This document shows, one piece after another, positions 1 to 5,191 of a stretch of DNA of 64,000 bases. Below the pieces are notes generated by a model, which was not told the DNA's origin, did no database searches, and saw only the letters and a list, made by a program, of their open reading frames with translations. This DNA is from a virus. The stretch spans positions 62,001-126,000 of IMG/VR virus record IMGVR_UViG_3300044632_001003; one strand, written 5' to 3'. The translations under genes were made by a program, and so were the position numbers. Each line of letters starts with the position of its first letter. The stretch's first letter is position 1.

Positions 1-1
1 C

Positions 2-23
2 TTCGAACTGAGAGTATTGTAGC
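2..23 (-). promoter_or_regulatory. Repeated short early-type promoter, copy 1
   Basis: On the minus strand this reads CTACAATACTCTCAGTTC-like, with a TACAAT -10 box. Two further copies precede small genes at about 254-270 and 484-499. The start codon it serves would lie left of the window edge. No matching -35 box is seen, so it may need a phage-modified or activated polymerase. Confidence 0.5.
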
Positions 24-26
24 AGG

Positions 27-242
27 TCAGCGGCGGGCAGCGGCTAGCAGCAGGTCCAGTAGGACAACTGCCACAACCGCCTTCCAAAAGCCCAGGGCGG
101 TGATTCCAAACCACCCCAGCACCAGCACCAGGAGCCACGCTTTCAGGGCAACGACGCCAGCGACGCCAACGATCAGGATACCTGCCAGAGCCACCATCTG
201 CGGGGTGCTGAGGTCCTCAATCCAGGGGTAACGCTTGCTCAT
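27..242 (-). CDS. Small integral membrane protein
   Basis: A 71-residue protein whose sequence is mostly hydrophobic from about residue 14 to 68, enough for two membrane spans, with a short polar N-terminus containing KRYPW and a basic C-terminus ending in ARR. It starts 22 bases after a TACAAT promoter-like box. The family is not recognised. Small membrane proteins of this kind are common in early regions of T4-like cyanophages and often have unknown host-takeover roles. Confidence 0.65.
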   Translation of the reverse strand: MSKRYPWIEDLSTPQMVALAGILIVGVAGVVALKAWLLVLVLGWFGITALGFWKAVVAVVLLDLLLAAARR

Positions 243-253
243 GGGTGCCTTGC

Positions 254-275
254 GGTTGAGAGTATTGTAAGGGGT
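254..275 (-). promoter_or_regulatory. Repeated short early-type promoter, copy 2
   Basis: The minus strand has TACAAT at 264-269, followed by ACTCTCA, and lies 22 bases before the ATG of the membrane protein at 242. It shares the CTGACC...TACAATACTCTCA block with the copies near 16 and 493. Confidence 0.5.
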
Positions 276-311
276 CAGCGGTGCCCTTTGGGGCAGGGAG
301 TGGACAGTGCC

Positions 312-470
312 TCAGGTGTCCTCATCCTCCCCCAGAATGAACCCATCAACCCATCCTGCTGTGTATCCGTCATCTTTGGTGAACAGGCGGATCTTAAGAA
401 GTTTGGCGATTGCAAAGGGCAAACCGATCACCAGGGCTCCAGGGATGAGAATGGCAAGCAGTTCGGTCAT
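312..470 (-). CDS. 52-residue single-span membrane protein
   Basis: ATG at 470, stop at 312. The N-terminal half (ELLAILIPGALVIGLPFAIA) is one strong hydrophobic span; the C-terminus is acidic (GEDEDT). It follows a TACAAT promoter at 493-498 and sits between two other predicted small membrane genes. Function unknown. Confidence 0.55.
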   Translation of the reverse strand: MTELLAILIPGALVIGLPFAIAKLLKIRLFTKDDGYTAGWVDGFILGEDEDT

Positions 471-483
471 GGGGTTCCTTTGA

Positions 484-512
484 ACTGAGAGTATTGTAGC
501 GGGTCAGCGGGC
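484..512 (-). promoter_or_regulatory. Repeated short early-type promoter, copy 3
   Basis: TACAAT on the minus strand at 493-498 within the shared block GACCCGCTACAATACTCTCAG, 23 bases before the ATG at 470. Confidence 0.5.
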
Positions 513-620
513 GATCAGGTCGCCTGCAGTGTACAGTGCCTGAGCTGTCACATGGCGGACGGGGCGAATCGGTTCCCATAGTATCCAGAGCAGCAGAGCG
601 GCAACGGTCAGGCGAAGCAT
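504..620 (-). CDS. Possible 38-residue membrane peptide
   Basis: Reading from ATG at 620 gives a short peptide with a hydrophobic N-terminus (LRLTVAALLLWILW) and a polar tail. The frame stays open upstream to 758, but that part is arginine-rich and not protein-like, so the shorter start is preferred. It is in line with the other small membrane genes here. Weak evidence. Confidence 0.4.
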   Translation of the reverse strand: MLRLTVAALLLWILWEPIRPVRHVTAQALYTAGDLIAR

Positions 621-950
621 GGTAGCACGGTGGAACTCAGGGGAACGGGAACGGGTCAGGGAGCGGATCATGCGATGTGAGCAGGGGAACCACAGGAACG
701 GTAGAATTCTACCATACGTTCCGCCTCTGCCAGGGTGGGGAACCATTGCGACCGCCACTCACAGTGGTTGTAGGGGACCTGGTAGCGGACTTCGTAGCGG
801 GTCAGTGCCATGGGTCAGTTGAAAGACTTTGGGGTGGCGGGTCCGTGACCTCCCGCCTACGGGGTCAAGGGGTCTGTGGGGTTGCCCCCGCCGTTCCTCC
901 CCTTGTTGAACATAGTATGGCACGGCAGAGGGGGCAGGTCTATGGGGTGT
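621..950. other. Gene-free GC-rich stretch
   Basis: About 330 bases with no convincing gene on either strand. It holds a perfect 14-base palindrome at 700-713 and several G-runs. Near 908-921 the sequence atagtatggcac resembles the promoter modules further right. It may be an early-region leader or the remains of a deleted small gene. Confidence 0.5.
700..713. repeat. Perfect 14-base palindrome GGTAGAATTCTACC
   Basis: A perfect inverted repeat. On the minus strand it follows GTATG, giving TATGGTAGAAT, an extended -10 element. The same 12-mer ATTCTACCATAC recurs at 5570-5581, where it belongs to a full sigma70-type promoter, so this copy is probably also a promoter with operator-like symmetry. 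Confidence 0.5.
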
Positions 951-972
951 GTGCCACATTCTGAACTGTCAC
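951..972. repeat. GTGCCA...TGTCAC hairpin after the MutH-like gene
   Basis: A member of a dispersed inverted-repeat family (consensus GTGCCASTT-N3-6-AACTGKCAC) found at the 3' ends of many minus-strand small genes. This copy overlaps the stop codon of the gene ending at 969. It has no U-tract, so it is not a canonical intrinsic terminator. Confidence 0.55.
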
Positions 973-1553
973 AGCACCTCTTTGCCGAACTTGCCACACA
1001 GGTAGAATGCCATTCCTTTATCTTTCAGGGTGCAACCTGCAAAGGTGAGAGGAACATAGGCGCCGTTAGTTTTAGATGCTTTGGTGCGAATTTGCAGCAG
1101 TCCGTTAGGACCAGTGATGGTGCTCAGTTGCTCACCAGCATTGAACTTAGCACGAATGGTATCACAAATGTGGTTGTAATCCTCCGCCAGTTCCTGATAG
1201 TGTTCGGGGTGAGTTTCAGGGTTCAGAACCTCAGTGCCCACATAATCGTTGGAGCGGGTGAAACCAACGTAGATGGTTTGAGAGAGTTTCTCACCGACTT
1301 TGCTGTCAGCGAAACTAACACTATCCTCCAGAATCTCAGAGAGGCAATGCTTCAGTTGGGTGACAGCGATAGACTCACCAACCGTGAAGGTCTTCAGTTC
1401 TCCATCCACCAGATCTTTCAGGTTGGAACTGTTAGGAATGCCCAGGGCAGTTTCAATCAGTTGCCCACGGGATCCTTTGTTCTTCCCAGGTTTGGCGAAC
1501 GCAGCGAAGTTAGTTACCTTCAGTTGGGCAGCGACTTGCAGGGTGTTGAGCAT
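969..1553 (-). CDS. mutH: MutH/Sau3AI-family DNA endonuclease
   Basis: A 194-residue protein from ATG at 1553, about 25 bases after a TATACT box; an upstream in-frame codon would add 16 unlikely residues. It matches the MutH/Sau3AI PD-(D/E)xK fold: GQLIETALGI with Glu34, then Asp (47 or 50) and GELKTF with Glu52 and Lys54 as the D...ExK catalytic set. A C-terminal LLQIRTKA (about 152-159) and FYLCGKF correspond to the conserved end of MutH. Family members cut at GATC; MutH nicks unmethylated GATC in mismatch repair and Sau3AI restricts it. A Dam methylase gene lies in the same window at 19.4-20.2 kb, which could protect phage GATC sites. Host-DNA degradation, restriction or repair are all possible roles. 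Confidence 0.8.
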   Translation of the reverse strand: MLNTLQVAAQLKVTNFAAFAKPGKNKGSRGQLIETALGIPNSSNLKDLVDGELKTFTVGESIAVTQLKHCLSEILEDSVSFADSKVGEKLSQTIYVGFTRSNDYVGTEVLNPETHPEHYQELAEDYNHICDTIRAKFNAGEQLSTITGPNGLLQIRTKASKTNGAYVPLTFAGCTLKDKGMAFYLCGKFGKEVL

Positions 1554-1575
1554 CGGGTGCGTTGCTGATGAGATT

Positions 1576-1604
1576 AGTATAGGGCACCAGGGGCACCCCA
1601 CAAG
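1576..1604 (-). promoter_or_regulatory. Promoter module before the MutH-like gene
   Basis: TATACT on the minus strand at 1576-1581, preceded by GTGCCC and a G/C-rich inverted repeat. It lies 23 bases before the start codon at 1553. No good -35 box is seen. Confidence 0.45.
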
Positions 1605-1611
1605 GGGGTCT

Positions 1612-1633
1612 GTGCCACTTCAACGATTGGCAC
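1612..1633. repeat. GTGCCA...TGGCAC hairpin
   Basis: A copy of the dispersed inverted repeat, with GTGCCACTT and a TGGCAC arm. It covers the stop codon of the ligase-like gene at 1620 and precedes the promoter of the next gene. Confidence 0.55.
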
Positions 1634-2519
1634 ACTGGAAGCGACCGCTGTTGAAGTTAGCGTTAGAAAAGACCTCACGATTCACCAGTTTGAACATACC
1701 AAACTGATTCACCAGAACGTAACCCTCAGCGTCGATTCTGTTACCGTACAGATAAGCAGCAGGACCATCATTGCGGCAGAGGAACAGGCAGTCATCTTTG
1801 ATAGACTTCACCAATGCCCACAGACGCAGCAGGTTAGCATCACAATCAAAGTCCTCAGGATTCACCTCTTCACCAGCACGAATGCAGGCATTGATCTGTT
1901 GTTTGATCTTTGCCGCTTCCTTCTCACTCACAAAGGTGGCAGTTTGTGCCATCTGACGGGCGAACTTGCACACCTCTTCAACATCAGCGAACGACTCCTG
2001 ATTGTGCAGGATGTATGCATTCGGTTTCACGAACTTCACCGTTTCGGTATCAGTCCAGATGCTACGGTCAGGGAATGCCTGGGCGTCACGAAGATCGCTC
2101 TCAGCATAATAGCAAGTGTGCGGGGCGATGATAATTTTCTGGGAAACTACCTCACCGAACTTATACGTGATGGTGTTAGGATTGTATTCGGTATCACCAC
2201 CGAACCCAATGAAATCACCCTGATAGATGGTTTCGAAACGCGGCAGATAATCGAAGCAAGCGTGAAGAATGTCTGCTACGTTGCCTTCGTAGTGTTGATC
2301 AATGTCCTCATGATTGTGAGCAATACGAATCTTCTTTTTGTTGAACACTGCCTTGGTTCCTACAAAGAACTCACCGCAAGCAGGGTCAATCCCCCACACG
2401 ATGGCAGGGGCACCGTCGATCTTGACGCTCAGGGCACCAGGGGTCACGAACCAGTCCAGGACGCTCAGGTCGCCCGTGAGGATGGTATCTTCGGGGTGCT
2501 CTTGGTGCTTGTTCTGCAT
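1620..2519 (-). CDS. Nucleotidyltransferase-superfamily protein (DNA/RNA ligase-like)
   Basis: A 299-residue protein. It shows an ordered set of motifs of the covalent nucleotidyltransferase (ATP-dependent ligase / capping enzyme) superfamily: motif I KIDG with Lys33 as the candidate AMP-accepting lysine; a motif-III-like TIYQGDF near residues 97-103; motif IV AEGYVLV with Glu265; motif V MFKLVN with Lys277. Length suits a minimal RNA or DNA ligase without accessory domains. The motifs are visible, the assignment is my inference, and overall the protein resembles uncharacterised phage proteins annotated only as conserved. It is preceded by a CATACT promoter-like box and ends inside a dispersed hairpin. 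A nick- or RNA-repair role would be plausible; substrate unknown. Confidence 0.6.
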   Translation of the reverse strand: MQNKHQEHPEDTILTGDLSVLDWFVTPGALSVKIDGAPAIVWGIDPACGEFFVGTKAVFNKKKIRIAHNHEDIDQHYEGNVADILHACFDYLPRFETIYQGDFIGFGGDTEYNPNTITYKFGEVVSQKIIIAPHTCYYAESDLRDAQAFPDRSIWTDTETVKFVKPNAYILHNQESFADVEEVCKFARQMAQTATFVSEKEAAKIKQQINACIRAGEEVNPEDFDCDANLLRLWALVKSIKDDCLFLCRNDGPAAYLYGNRIDAEGYVLVNQFGMFKLVNREVFSNANFNSGRFQCANR

Positions 2520-2556
2520 CGGTTCTCTGTTGATGGAATCAGTATGGCACGAACCA

Positions 2557-2599
2557 GGGGGGACCGCAACCCCCCCTGTGCCACTTGTTCAACTGTCAC
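2557..2599. repeat. G6/C6 hairpin plus GTGCCA...TGTCAC hairpin
   Basis: Two adjacent inverted repeats between genes: GGGGGG-N7-CCCCCC at 2557-2575, and the dispersed GTGCCACTT/AACTGTCAC repeat at 2578-2599, which overlaps the stop codon at 2589. The same pair recurs at 3159-3202. They could form transcript-end or processing structures on the minus strand. Confidence 0.5.
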
Positions 2600-2792
2600 C
2601 CAGGAGGTCTGGATCCAGCAGGTCGGGATAGTAAGACTCAACCTCTGAAATCAGTTCCTCATCAGTATAACTGGTGAGATTTTCTTCCATCTGGTCACCA
2701 ACAATCTGCAGCAAATCTTTGGTGCTCATGTTATCAAGCAAACGGTCGATGTATGCTTCAACCAGTGCTTCACGATCGAAAGTGTCAGTCAT
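2589..2792 (-). CDS. Small acidic protein, 67 residues
   Basis: ATG at 2792 gives a strongly acidic, probably helical protein ending in SDPDLLGDS-type sequence. It lies 4 bases after the preceding acidic gene and is likely cotranscribed with it. No family recognised; acidic small early proteins of phages often bind host enzymes, but nothing specific can be said. Confidence 0.6.
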   Translation of the reverse strand: MTDTFDREALVEAYIDRLLDNMSTKDLLQIVGDQMEENLTSYTDEELISEVESYYPDLLDPDLLGDS

Positions 2793-2796
2793 GGTT

Positions 2797-2994
2797 TCAG
2801 TTCAGAACGTGACGATAATCAATGGATTTGATGCACCAACCAGATGCACAAGTGATCTCTTCAACTAAATCATCTTCATCATCTGCCTCCCAGATTTGAC
2901 CAATGTATTCTGCATTTAGAAGGTCTTTGTCATAAGCAGTCATCTCATCATCGTCATCAGTATCAAACTCAATGTAGAGGATTTGGAACTGCAT
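2797..2994 (-). CDS. Small acidic protein, 65 residues
   Basis: ATG at 2994 overlaps the stop of the upstream gene (TGATG arrangement). The protein has an acidic stretch FDTDDDDEM and a second one EADDEDDLVEE, with a cysteine pair near the end. It is part of a three-gene set of acidic proteins read from the promoter near 3140. Confidence 0.6.
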   Translation of the reverse strand: MQFQILYIEFDTDDDDEMTAYDKDLLNAEYIGQIWEADDEDDLVEEITCASGWCIKSIDYRHVLN

Positions 2995-3119
2995 CAGTAA
3001 TCGTAGTTAGAGTTCAGATACTCATTGACATCGAACTTTTCATCTTTGAGTTCAGGAATGTCAAGGTCAAAGATCTCACCAGGAGCATCTTGAATCTCAG
3101 ACCAGAGTTCATCAAACAT
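2994..3119 (-). CDS. Acidic 41-residue protein
   Basis: ATG at 3119, stop TGA sharing a base with the next ATG. The sequence begins MFDELWSEIQDAPGE and ends NSNYDY; calculated charge is strongly negative. It follows the TACATTACATTCGT...CTGAGA promoter-like leader at 3129-3150. Unknown function. Confidence 0.55.
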   Translation of the reverse strand: MFDELWSEIQDAPGEIFDLDIPELKDEKFDVNEYLNSNYDY

Positions 3120-3128
3120 GGCGTGTCT

Positions 3129-3152
3129 CTCAGGGACGAATGTAATGTATCA
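3129..3152 (-). promoter_or_regulatory. ACATTACATTCGT-type promoter leader
   Basis: Minus strand reads TGATACATTACATTCGTCCCTGAGA before the gene starting at 3119. Near-identical sequence occurs before the ArdA-fusion gene (about 4298-4320) and before the gene at 3346 (about 3354-3374), defining a second class of repeated promoter and leader. Confidence 0.45.
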
Positions 3153-3158
3153 GGGTCT

Positions 3159-3202
3159 GGGGGGCATTGCAACCCCCCTTGTGACACTTACTCAACTGTC
3201 AC
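3159..3202. repeat. G6/C6 hairpin plus GTGACA...TGTCAC hairpin
   Basis: Same pair of inverted repeats as at 2557-2599: GGGGGG-N8-CCCCCC at 3159-3178 and GTGACACTT...AACTGTCAC at 3181-3202, overlapping the stop codon at 3188. Confidence 0.5.
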
Positions 3203-3346
3203 ACTCACCTCTTTGATGTTAAGACCCATCAACTGGTTTGTGACACGATTGCAGACAACTTCGGTGGGGTTCTTTACTCTGGACTTCTCATACCAGAAGG
3301 TAACGCAACCATCGTAAGTTTCGACCCGAACTTTAACTTCAGTCAC
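3188..3346 (-). CDS. 52-residue protein with GTG start
   Basis: The only start placed correctly after the TATACATTCGTTCCTGAGA leader is GTG at 3346. The protein (VTEVKVRVETYDG...) looks like a small beta-rich fold with conserved-type alternation and ends in EVSVTVE. No recognised family. It is too short for most gene finders. Confidence 0.5.
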   Translation of the reverse strand: MTEVKVRVETYDGCVTFWYEKSRVKNPTEVVCNRVTNQLMGLNIKEVSVTVE

Positions 3347-3405
3347 GGTTGAATCTCAGGAACGAATGTATAATAACCCACGTGGTGGGGTTATGGTAAA
3401 ACTGT

Positions 3406-3427
3406 GTGCCACTTCACGAACTGGCAC
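3406..3427. repeat. GTGCCA...TGGCAC hairpin
   Basis: Perfect-arm copy of the dispersed repeat (GTGCCACTTC / GAACTGGCAC) at the boundary between the last small gene and the non-coding palindrome-rich region. Confidence 0.55.
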
Positions 3428-3526
3428 AATTGCTCTTGATATCTGCCCTCTGGGTCTTTAAAGTACTTATACCCTACGGACATCGATACCAAAGGTATCT
3501 ATAAGAATTCATATTTCTAGATATCA

Positions 3527-3556
3527 TTCTCAATAAGAAAGGTCTTATTGAGAATT
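3527..3556. repeat. Inverted repeat ATTCTCAATAAGA...TCTTATTGAGAAT
   Basis: Perfect 13-base arms around a 4-base spacer (AAGG), one of three copies of this stem family; the others are at 3672-3701 and 5732-5760. No T-run beyond the usual AT flank, so a cruciform or operator is as likely as a terminator. Confidence 0.6.
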
Positions 3557-3671
3557 ATAATAAAGCACATTTAGATGGTGTGGGAAGGGGTGAGTGGGGT
3601 GAAGCACATATTCTTGCACATAAGGCGGGCTATGTGTGCCGCGTGGGTATCTAGAACTCACCAGCCGCGAT

Positions 3672-3701
3672 TCTCAATAAGAAACTAGTTATTGAGAATG
3701 A
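3672..3701. repeat. Inverted repeat ATTCTCAATAA...TTATTGAGAAT
   Basis: Perfect 11-base arms around GAAACTAG, the second copy of the stem family. The spacer differs while the arms are conserved, which argues that the stem sequence matters. Confidence 0.6.
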
Positions 3702-3747
3702 GATCTAGATGTGTATGTGTGTATCTAGATGATGTATGATGTGTGCG

Positions 3748-3813
3748 TCTCGACGAGATATAATGAATGCGTGTGCGATCTAGTCGAGACCACACACGCA
3801 CGTCTCGACGAGA
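3748..3813. promoter_or_regulatory. Three TCTCGACGAGA operator-like palindromes
   Basis: Sites at 3748-3758, 3779-3789 (variant TCTAGTCGAGA) and 3803-3813, spaced about 25-30 bases. The last lies 3 bases beyond the stop of the ArdA-fusion gene and overlaps TGGTAGAAT, an extended -10 on the minus strand. Eight more copies occur at 5322-5580. Confidence 0.6.
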
Positions 3814-3815
3814 TT

Positions 3816-4289
3816 CTACCAGTTCTTATTGAACACGAACCCATCTTCGAAATCAAAATCATAACGAAGATTACAGTTCCAGGTAGCATCCCAATCAACT
3901 ACCACGAACGAAGGTGCATCAAACCCATAGATGTCAGTGGTAAATTCTTCGGCAAATGCTGCCTCAGAATCATAAGGACCCTGATAGGCATCTTCGAAAG
4001 ACTGAAGATCCGCCTCATCATAGAGTTCCAGGAATGCATTCACAGCACCCTTACCATAAGAACTACACAGAGTCTGATACAGTTCCTGATACTCTTCGGA
4101 GATCTCATCCTCCAGAGTATCATTGTTCAGGATACCCTTGACAGTCAGCAACTCAGTGTAGAATTCAGTGTATTTGAGTTTGCCATCACGCTCATACCCA
4201 CAGGCACGAACGATTTCAGACATCTTAGCAGGCGGGTTTTGTGCCTGCATTTCATTCACTTTGTTCAGCAGGGAAGAACCAGTCAGCAT
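3816..4289 (-). CDS. ardA: cyAbrB-type domain fused to ArdA-like antirestriction domain
   Basis: A 157-residue protein from ATG at 4289. Residues 1-55 follow the pattern of the cyanobacterial AbrB-like DNA-binding protein: LTGSSLLNKV, then IVRACGY (26-32), FYTELL (43-48), VKG (50-52). Residues 75-157 match the C-terminal domain of ArdA, the DNA-mimic inhibitor of type I restriction enzymes: SFEDAYQGPYDSEAAFAEE (98-115), the VVDWD region (130-134) and a final DFEDGFVFN (147-154). The net charge is strongly negative, as ArdA function requires. ArdA is normally about 165 residues, with its N-terminal domain replaced here. The likely role is blocking host restriction or modification early in infection. 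A cluster of palindromic sites lies just after its stop. Confidence 0.75.
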   Translation of the reverse strand: MLTGSSLLNKVNEMQAQNPPAKMSEIVRACGYERDGKLKYTEFYTELLTVKGILNNDTLEDEISEEYQELYQTLCSSYGKGAVNAFLELYDEADLQSFEDAYQGPYDSEAAFAEEFTTDIYGFDAPSFVVVDWDATWNCNLRYDFDFEDGFVFNKNW

Positions 4290-4297
4290 GGTCGGTG

Positions 4298-4325
4298 TCT
4301 CAGGAACGAATGTAATGTAGATCGG
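4298..4325 (-). promoter_or_regulatory. ACATTACATTCGT-type promoter before the ArdA fusion
   Basis: Minus strand GATCTACATTACATTCGTTCCTGAGACACC precedes the ATG at 4289, nearly identical to the leader at 3129-3150. Confidence 0.45.
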
Positions 4326-4350
4326 ATTGGTCAGGAACGCAAGGGGGTGT

Positions 4351-4372
4351 GTGCCACTTATCAGACTGGCAC
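4351..4372. repeat. GTGCCA...TGGCAC hairpin
   Basis: Copy of the dispersed inverted repeat overlapping the stop codon at 4361. Confidence 0.55.
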
Positions 4373-4555
4373 AAGCCCCATCTCATCAATCATAATATCC
4401 CGCACACTTTCACGGTCGAAACTATCACCACAGAAATCAGCACCTGAATGAATGTATTTAAACGTTGCCTCAATGATATCATCATCAGTGGCACCCATAT
4501 CATAAATGCCACCAGGACCATAGAAGGACTTTACGTAACGAATGAATTCCACCAT
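4361..4555 (-). CDS. 64-residue small protein
   Basis: ATG at 4555 overlaps the upstream TGA (TGATG). The protein begins VEFIRYVKSFYGPGG and has an acidic centre GATDDDIIE; it resembles small conserved cyanophage proteins, but no function is known to me. Confidence 0.6.
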   Translation of the reverse strand: MVEFIRYVKSFYGPGGIYDMGATDDDIIEATFKYIHSGADFCGDSFDRESVRDIMIDEMGLVPV

Positions 4556-4764
4556 CACTTCACCTCCGCCAGCAGCAGTTTGTGAATGCGGTCTGCTTCC
4601 TCTAAGATATCACCATCCAGACGGTCCCACTCTACCCAATCATAGGCAGAAAGTGCAGTCTCATAAGAACCATCAGGCAGCAGGTTAGCATACATCAGAA
4701 CCCGCTGATTGTTTGCATCCAAAGTGTAAGTGCAATTGTTGAGTTTGGAGATGGCGAAAACCAT
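4555..4764 (-). CDS. 69-residue small protein
   Basis: ATG at 4764 is preferred over an upstream TTG because it lies after the ATTCATTTGTCGCTGAGA leader. The sequence MVFAISKLNNCTYTLDANN suggests a small beta-rich fold, then acidic helices (EWDRLDGDILEEADR). Translationally coupled to the next gene. Unknown function. Confidence 0.6.
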   Translation of the reverse strand: MVFAISKLNNCTYTLDANNQRVLMYANLLPDGSYETALSAYDWVEWDRLDGDILEEADRIHKLLLAEVK

Positions 4765-4797
4765 TGGATTTCTCAGCGACAAATGAATATTACCCCA

Positions 4798-4829
4798 CCA
4801 GAGGACCCAGTGGCCAGAGGACCCAGTGG
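4798..4829. repeat. Perfect 2 x 16-base tandem repeat
   Basis: Two adjacent identical copies of ccagaggacccagtgg between the promoter of the gene at 4764 and the hairpin at 4839. It looks like a recent duplication inside the intergenic module. Confidence 0.75.
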
Positions 4830-4838
4830 GGAATCAGT

Positions 4839-4860
4839 GTGCCACTACCTCAACTGTCAC
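4839..4860. repeat. GTGCCA...TGTCAC hairpin
   Basis: Copy of the dispersed inverted repeat at the 3' end of the gene that stops at 4850. Confidence 0.55.
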
Positions 4861-4996
4861 ATGCAACGAACTCTTGGAGATAGTAATCCAATGGCAGCTC
4901 AAGTTCAGCCGCTTTCTGTTCCCAAGCATCCCATTCTTCCTGGGAAGCATCATTCAGAAAATCTTCGAAAGTATAATCAAAAACTGGACCACACAT
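4850..4996 (-). CDS. 48-residue protein with KAAEL....DYYLQEFV ending
   Basis: ATG at 4996 after an AT-rich leader; the frame is open further upstream but without protein-like sequence. The C-terminal part QKAAELELPLDYYLQEFV is clearly related to the end of the gene at 11367-11573 (KKAAELNVSVDYYLQEFV), so the two are paralogues. Function unknown. Confidence 0.55.
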   Translation of the reverse strand: MCGPVFDYTFEDFLNDASQEEWDAWEQKAAELELPLDYYLQEFVACDS

Positions 4997-5057
4997 TGGA
5001 TTAATTGCGACGACGAAGGTAGAATATCCCACCTGGTGGCAGATATCAAGGGGTCTT

Positions 5058-5079
5058 GTGCCAGTTCTCAAACTGTCAC
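5058..5079. repeat. GTGCCAGTT...AACTGTCAC hairpin
   Basis: Copy of the dispersed repeat, placed directly after the stop codon of the gene ending at 5081. Confidence 0.55.
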
Positions 5080-5080
5080 A

Positions 5081-5191
5081 TTACTCGAACGGGTCGAATT
5101 CTTTTACCCTACAATGAACATCTTCGTTAGGTTCGAGTTGCAATAACTCCCGCCAATCGATGTTATCCAGGTCCAGATCATCATAACACAT
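5081..5191 (-). CDS. 36-residue acidic peptide
   Basis: ATG at 5191; sequence MCYDDLDLDNIDW...EFDPFE is strongly acidic. It is the first possible gene read from the promoter at 5570-5598 after nearly 400 non-coding bases. Short, so moderate confidence only. Confidence 0.45.
   Translation of the reverse strand: MCYDDLDLDNIDWRELLQLEPNEDVHCRVKEFDPFE

Larger units (their letters stand above)
3428..3815. other. Non-coding region rich in inverted repeats and palindromes
   Basis: About 390 bases without a gene. It holds a nested hairpin at about 3468-3506 (CTTATA...TATAAG enclosing GATACC-AAA-GGTATC), two ATTCTCAATAA inverted repeats, ATCTAGAT palindromes, GTGTATGTGT purine/pyrimidine alternation, and three TCTCG(A)CGAGA-type sites. 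It shares the TCTAGATGTGTATGTGT string with the non-coding region at 5235-5255. A regulatory region or replication origin is possible. Confidence 0.6.

Noticed and set aside
876-1568. Long plus-strand open frame over the MutH-like gene
   Set aside because: It is the mirror of a well-supported minus-strand gene and its translation has no protein-like motifs.
969-1601. Longer start for the MutH-like protein at 1601
   Set aside because: It would put the promoter module inside the gene; ATG at 1553 follows the box at the usual distance.
1899-2648. Plus-strand frame of 249 residues over the ligase-like gene
   Set aside because: Opposite-strand shadow; the minus-strand protein has ordered nucleotidyltransferase motifs and a promoter module.
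3729-4451. Plus-strand frame of 240 residues over the ArdA fusion
   Set aside because: The reverse frame matches cyAbrB/ArdA, and this frame crosses the palindrome array and intergenic hairpins.
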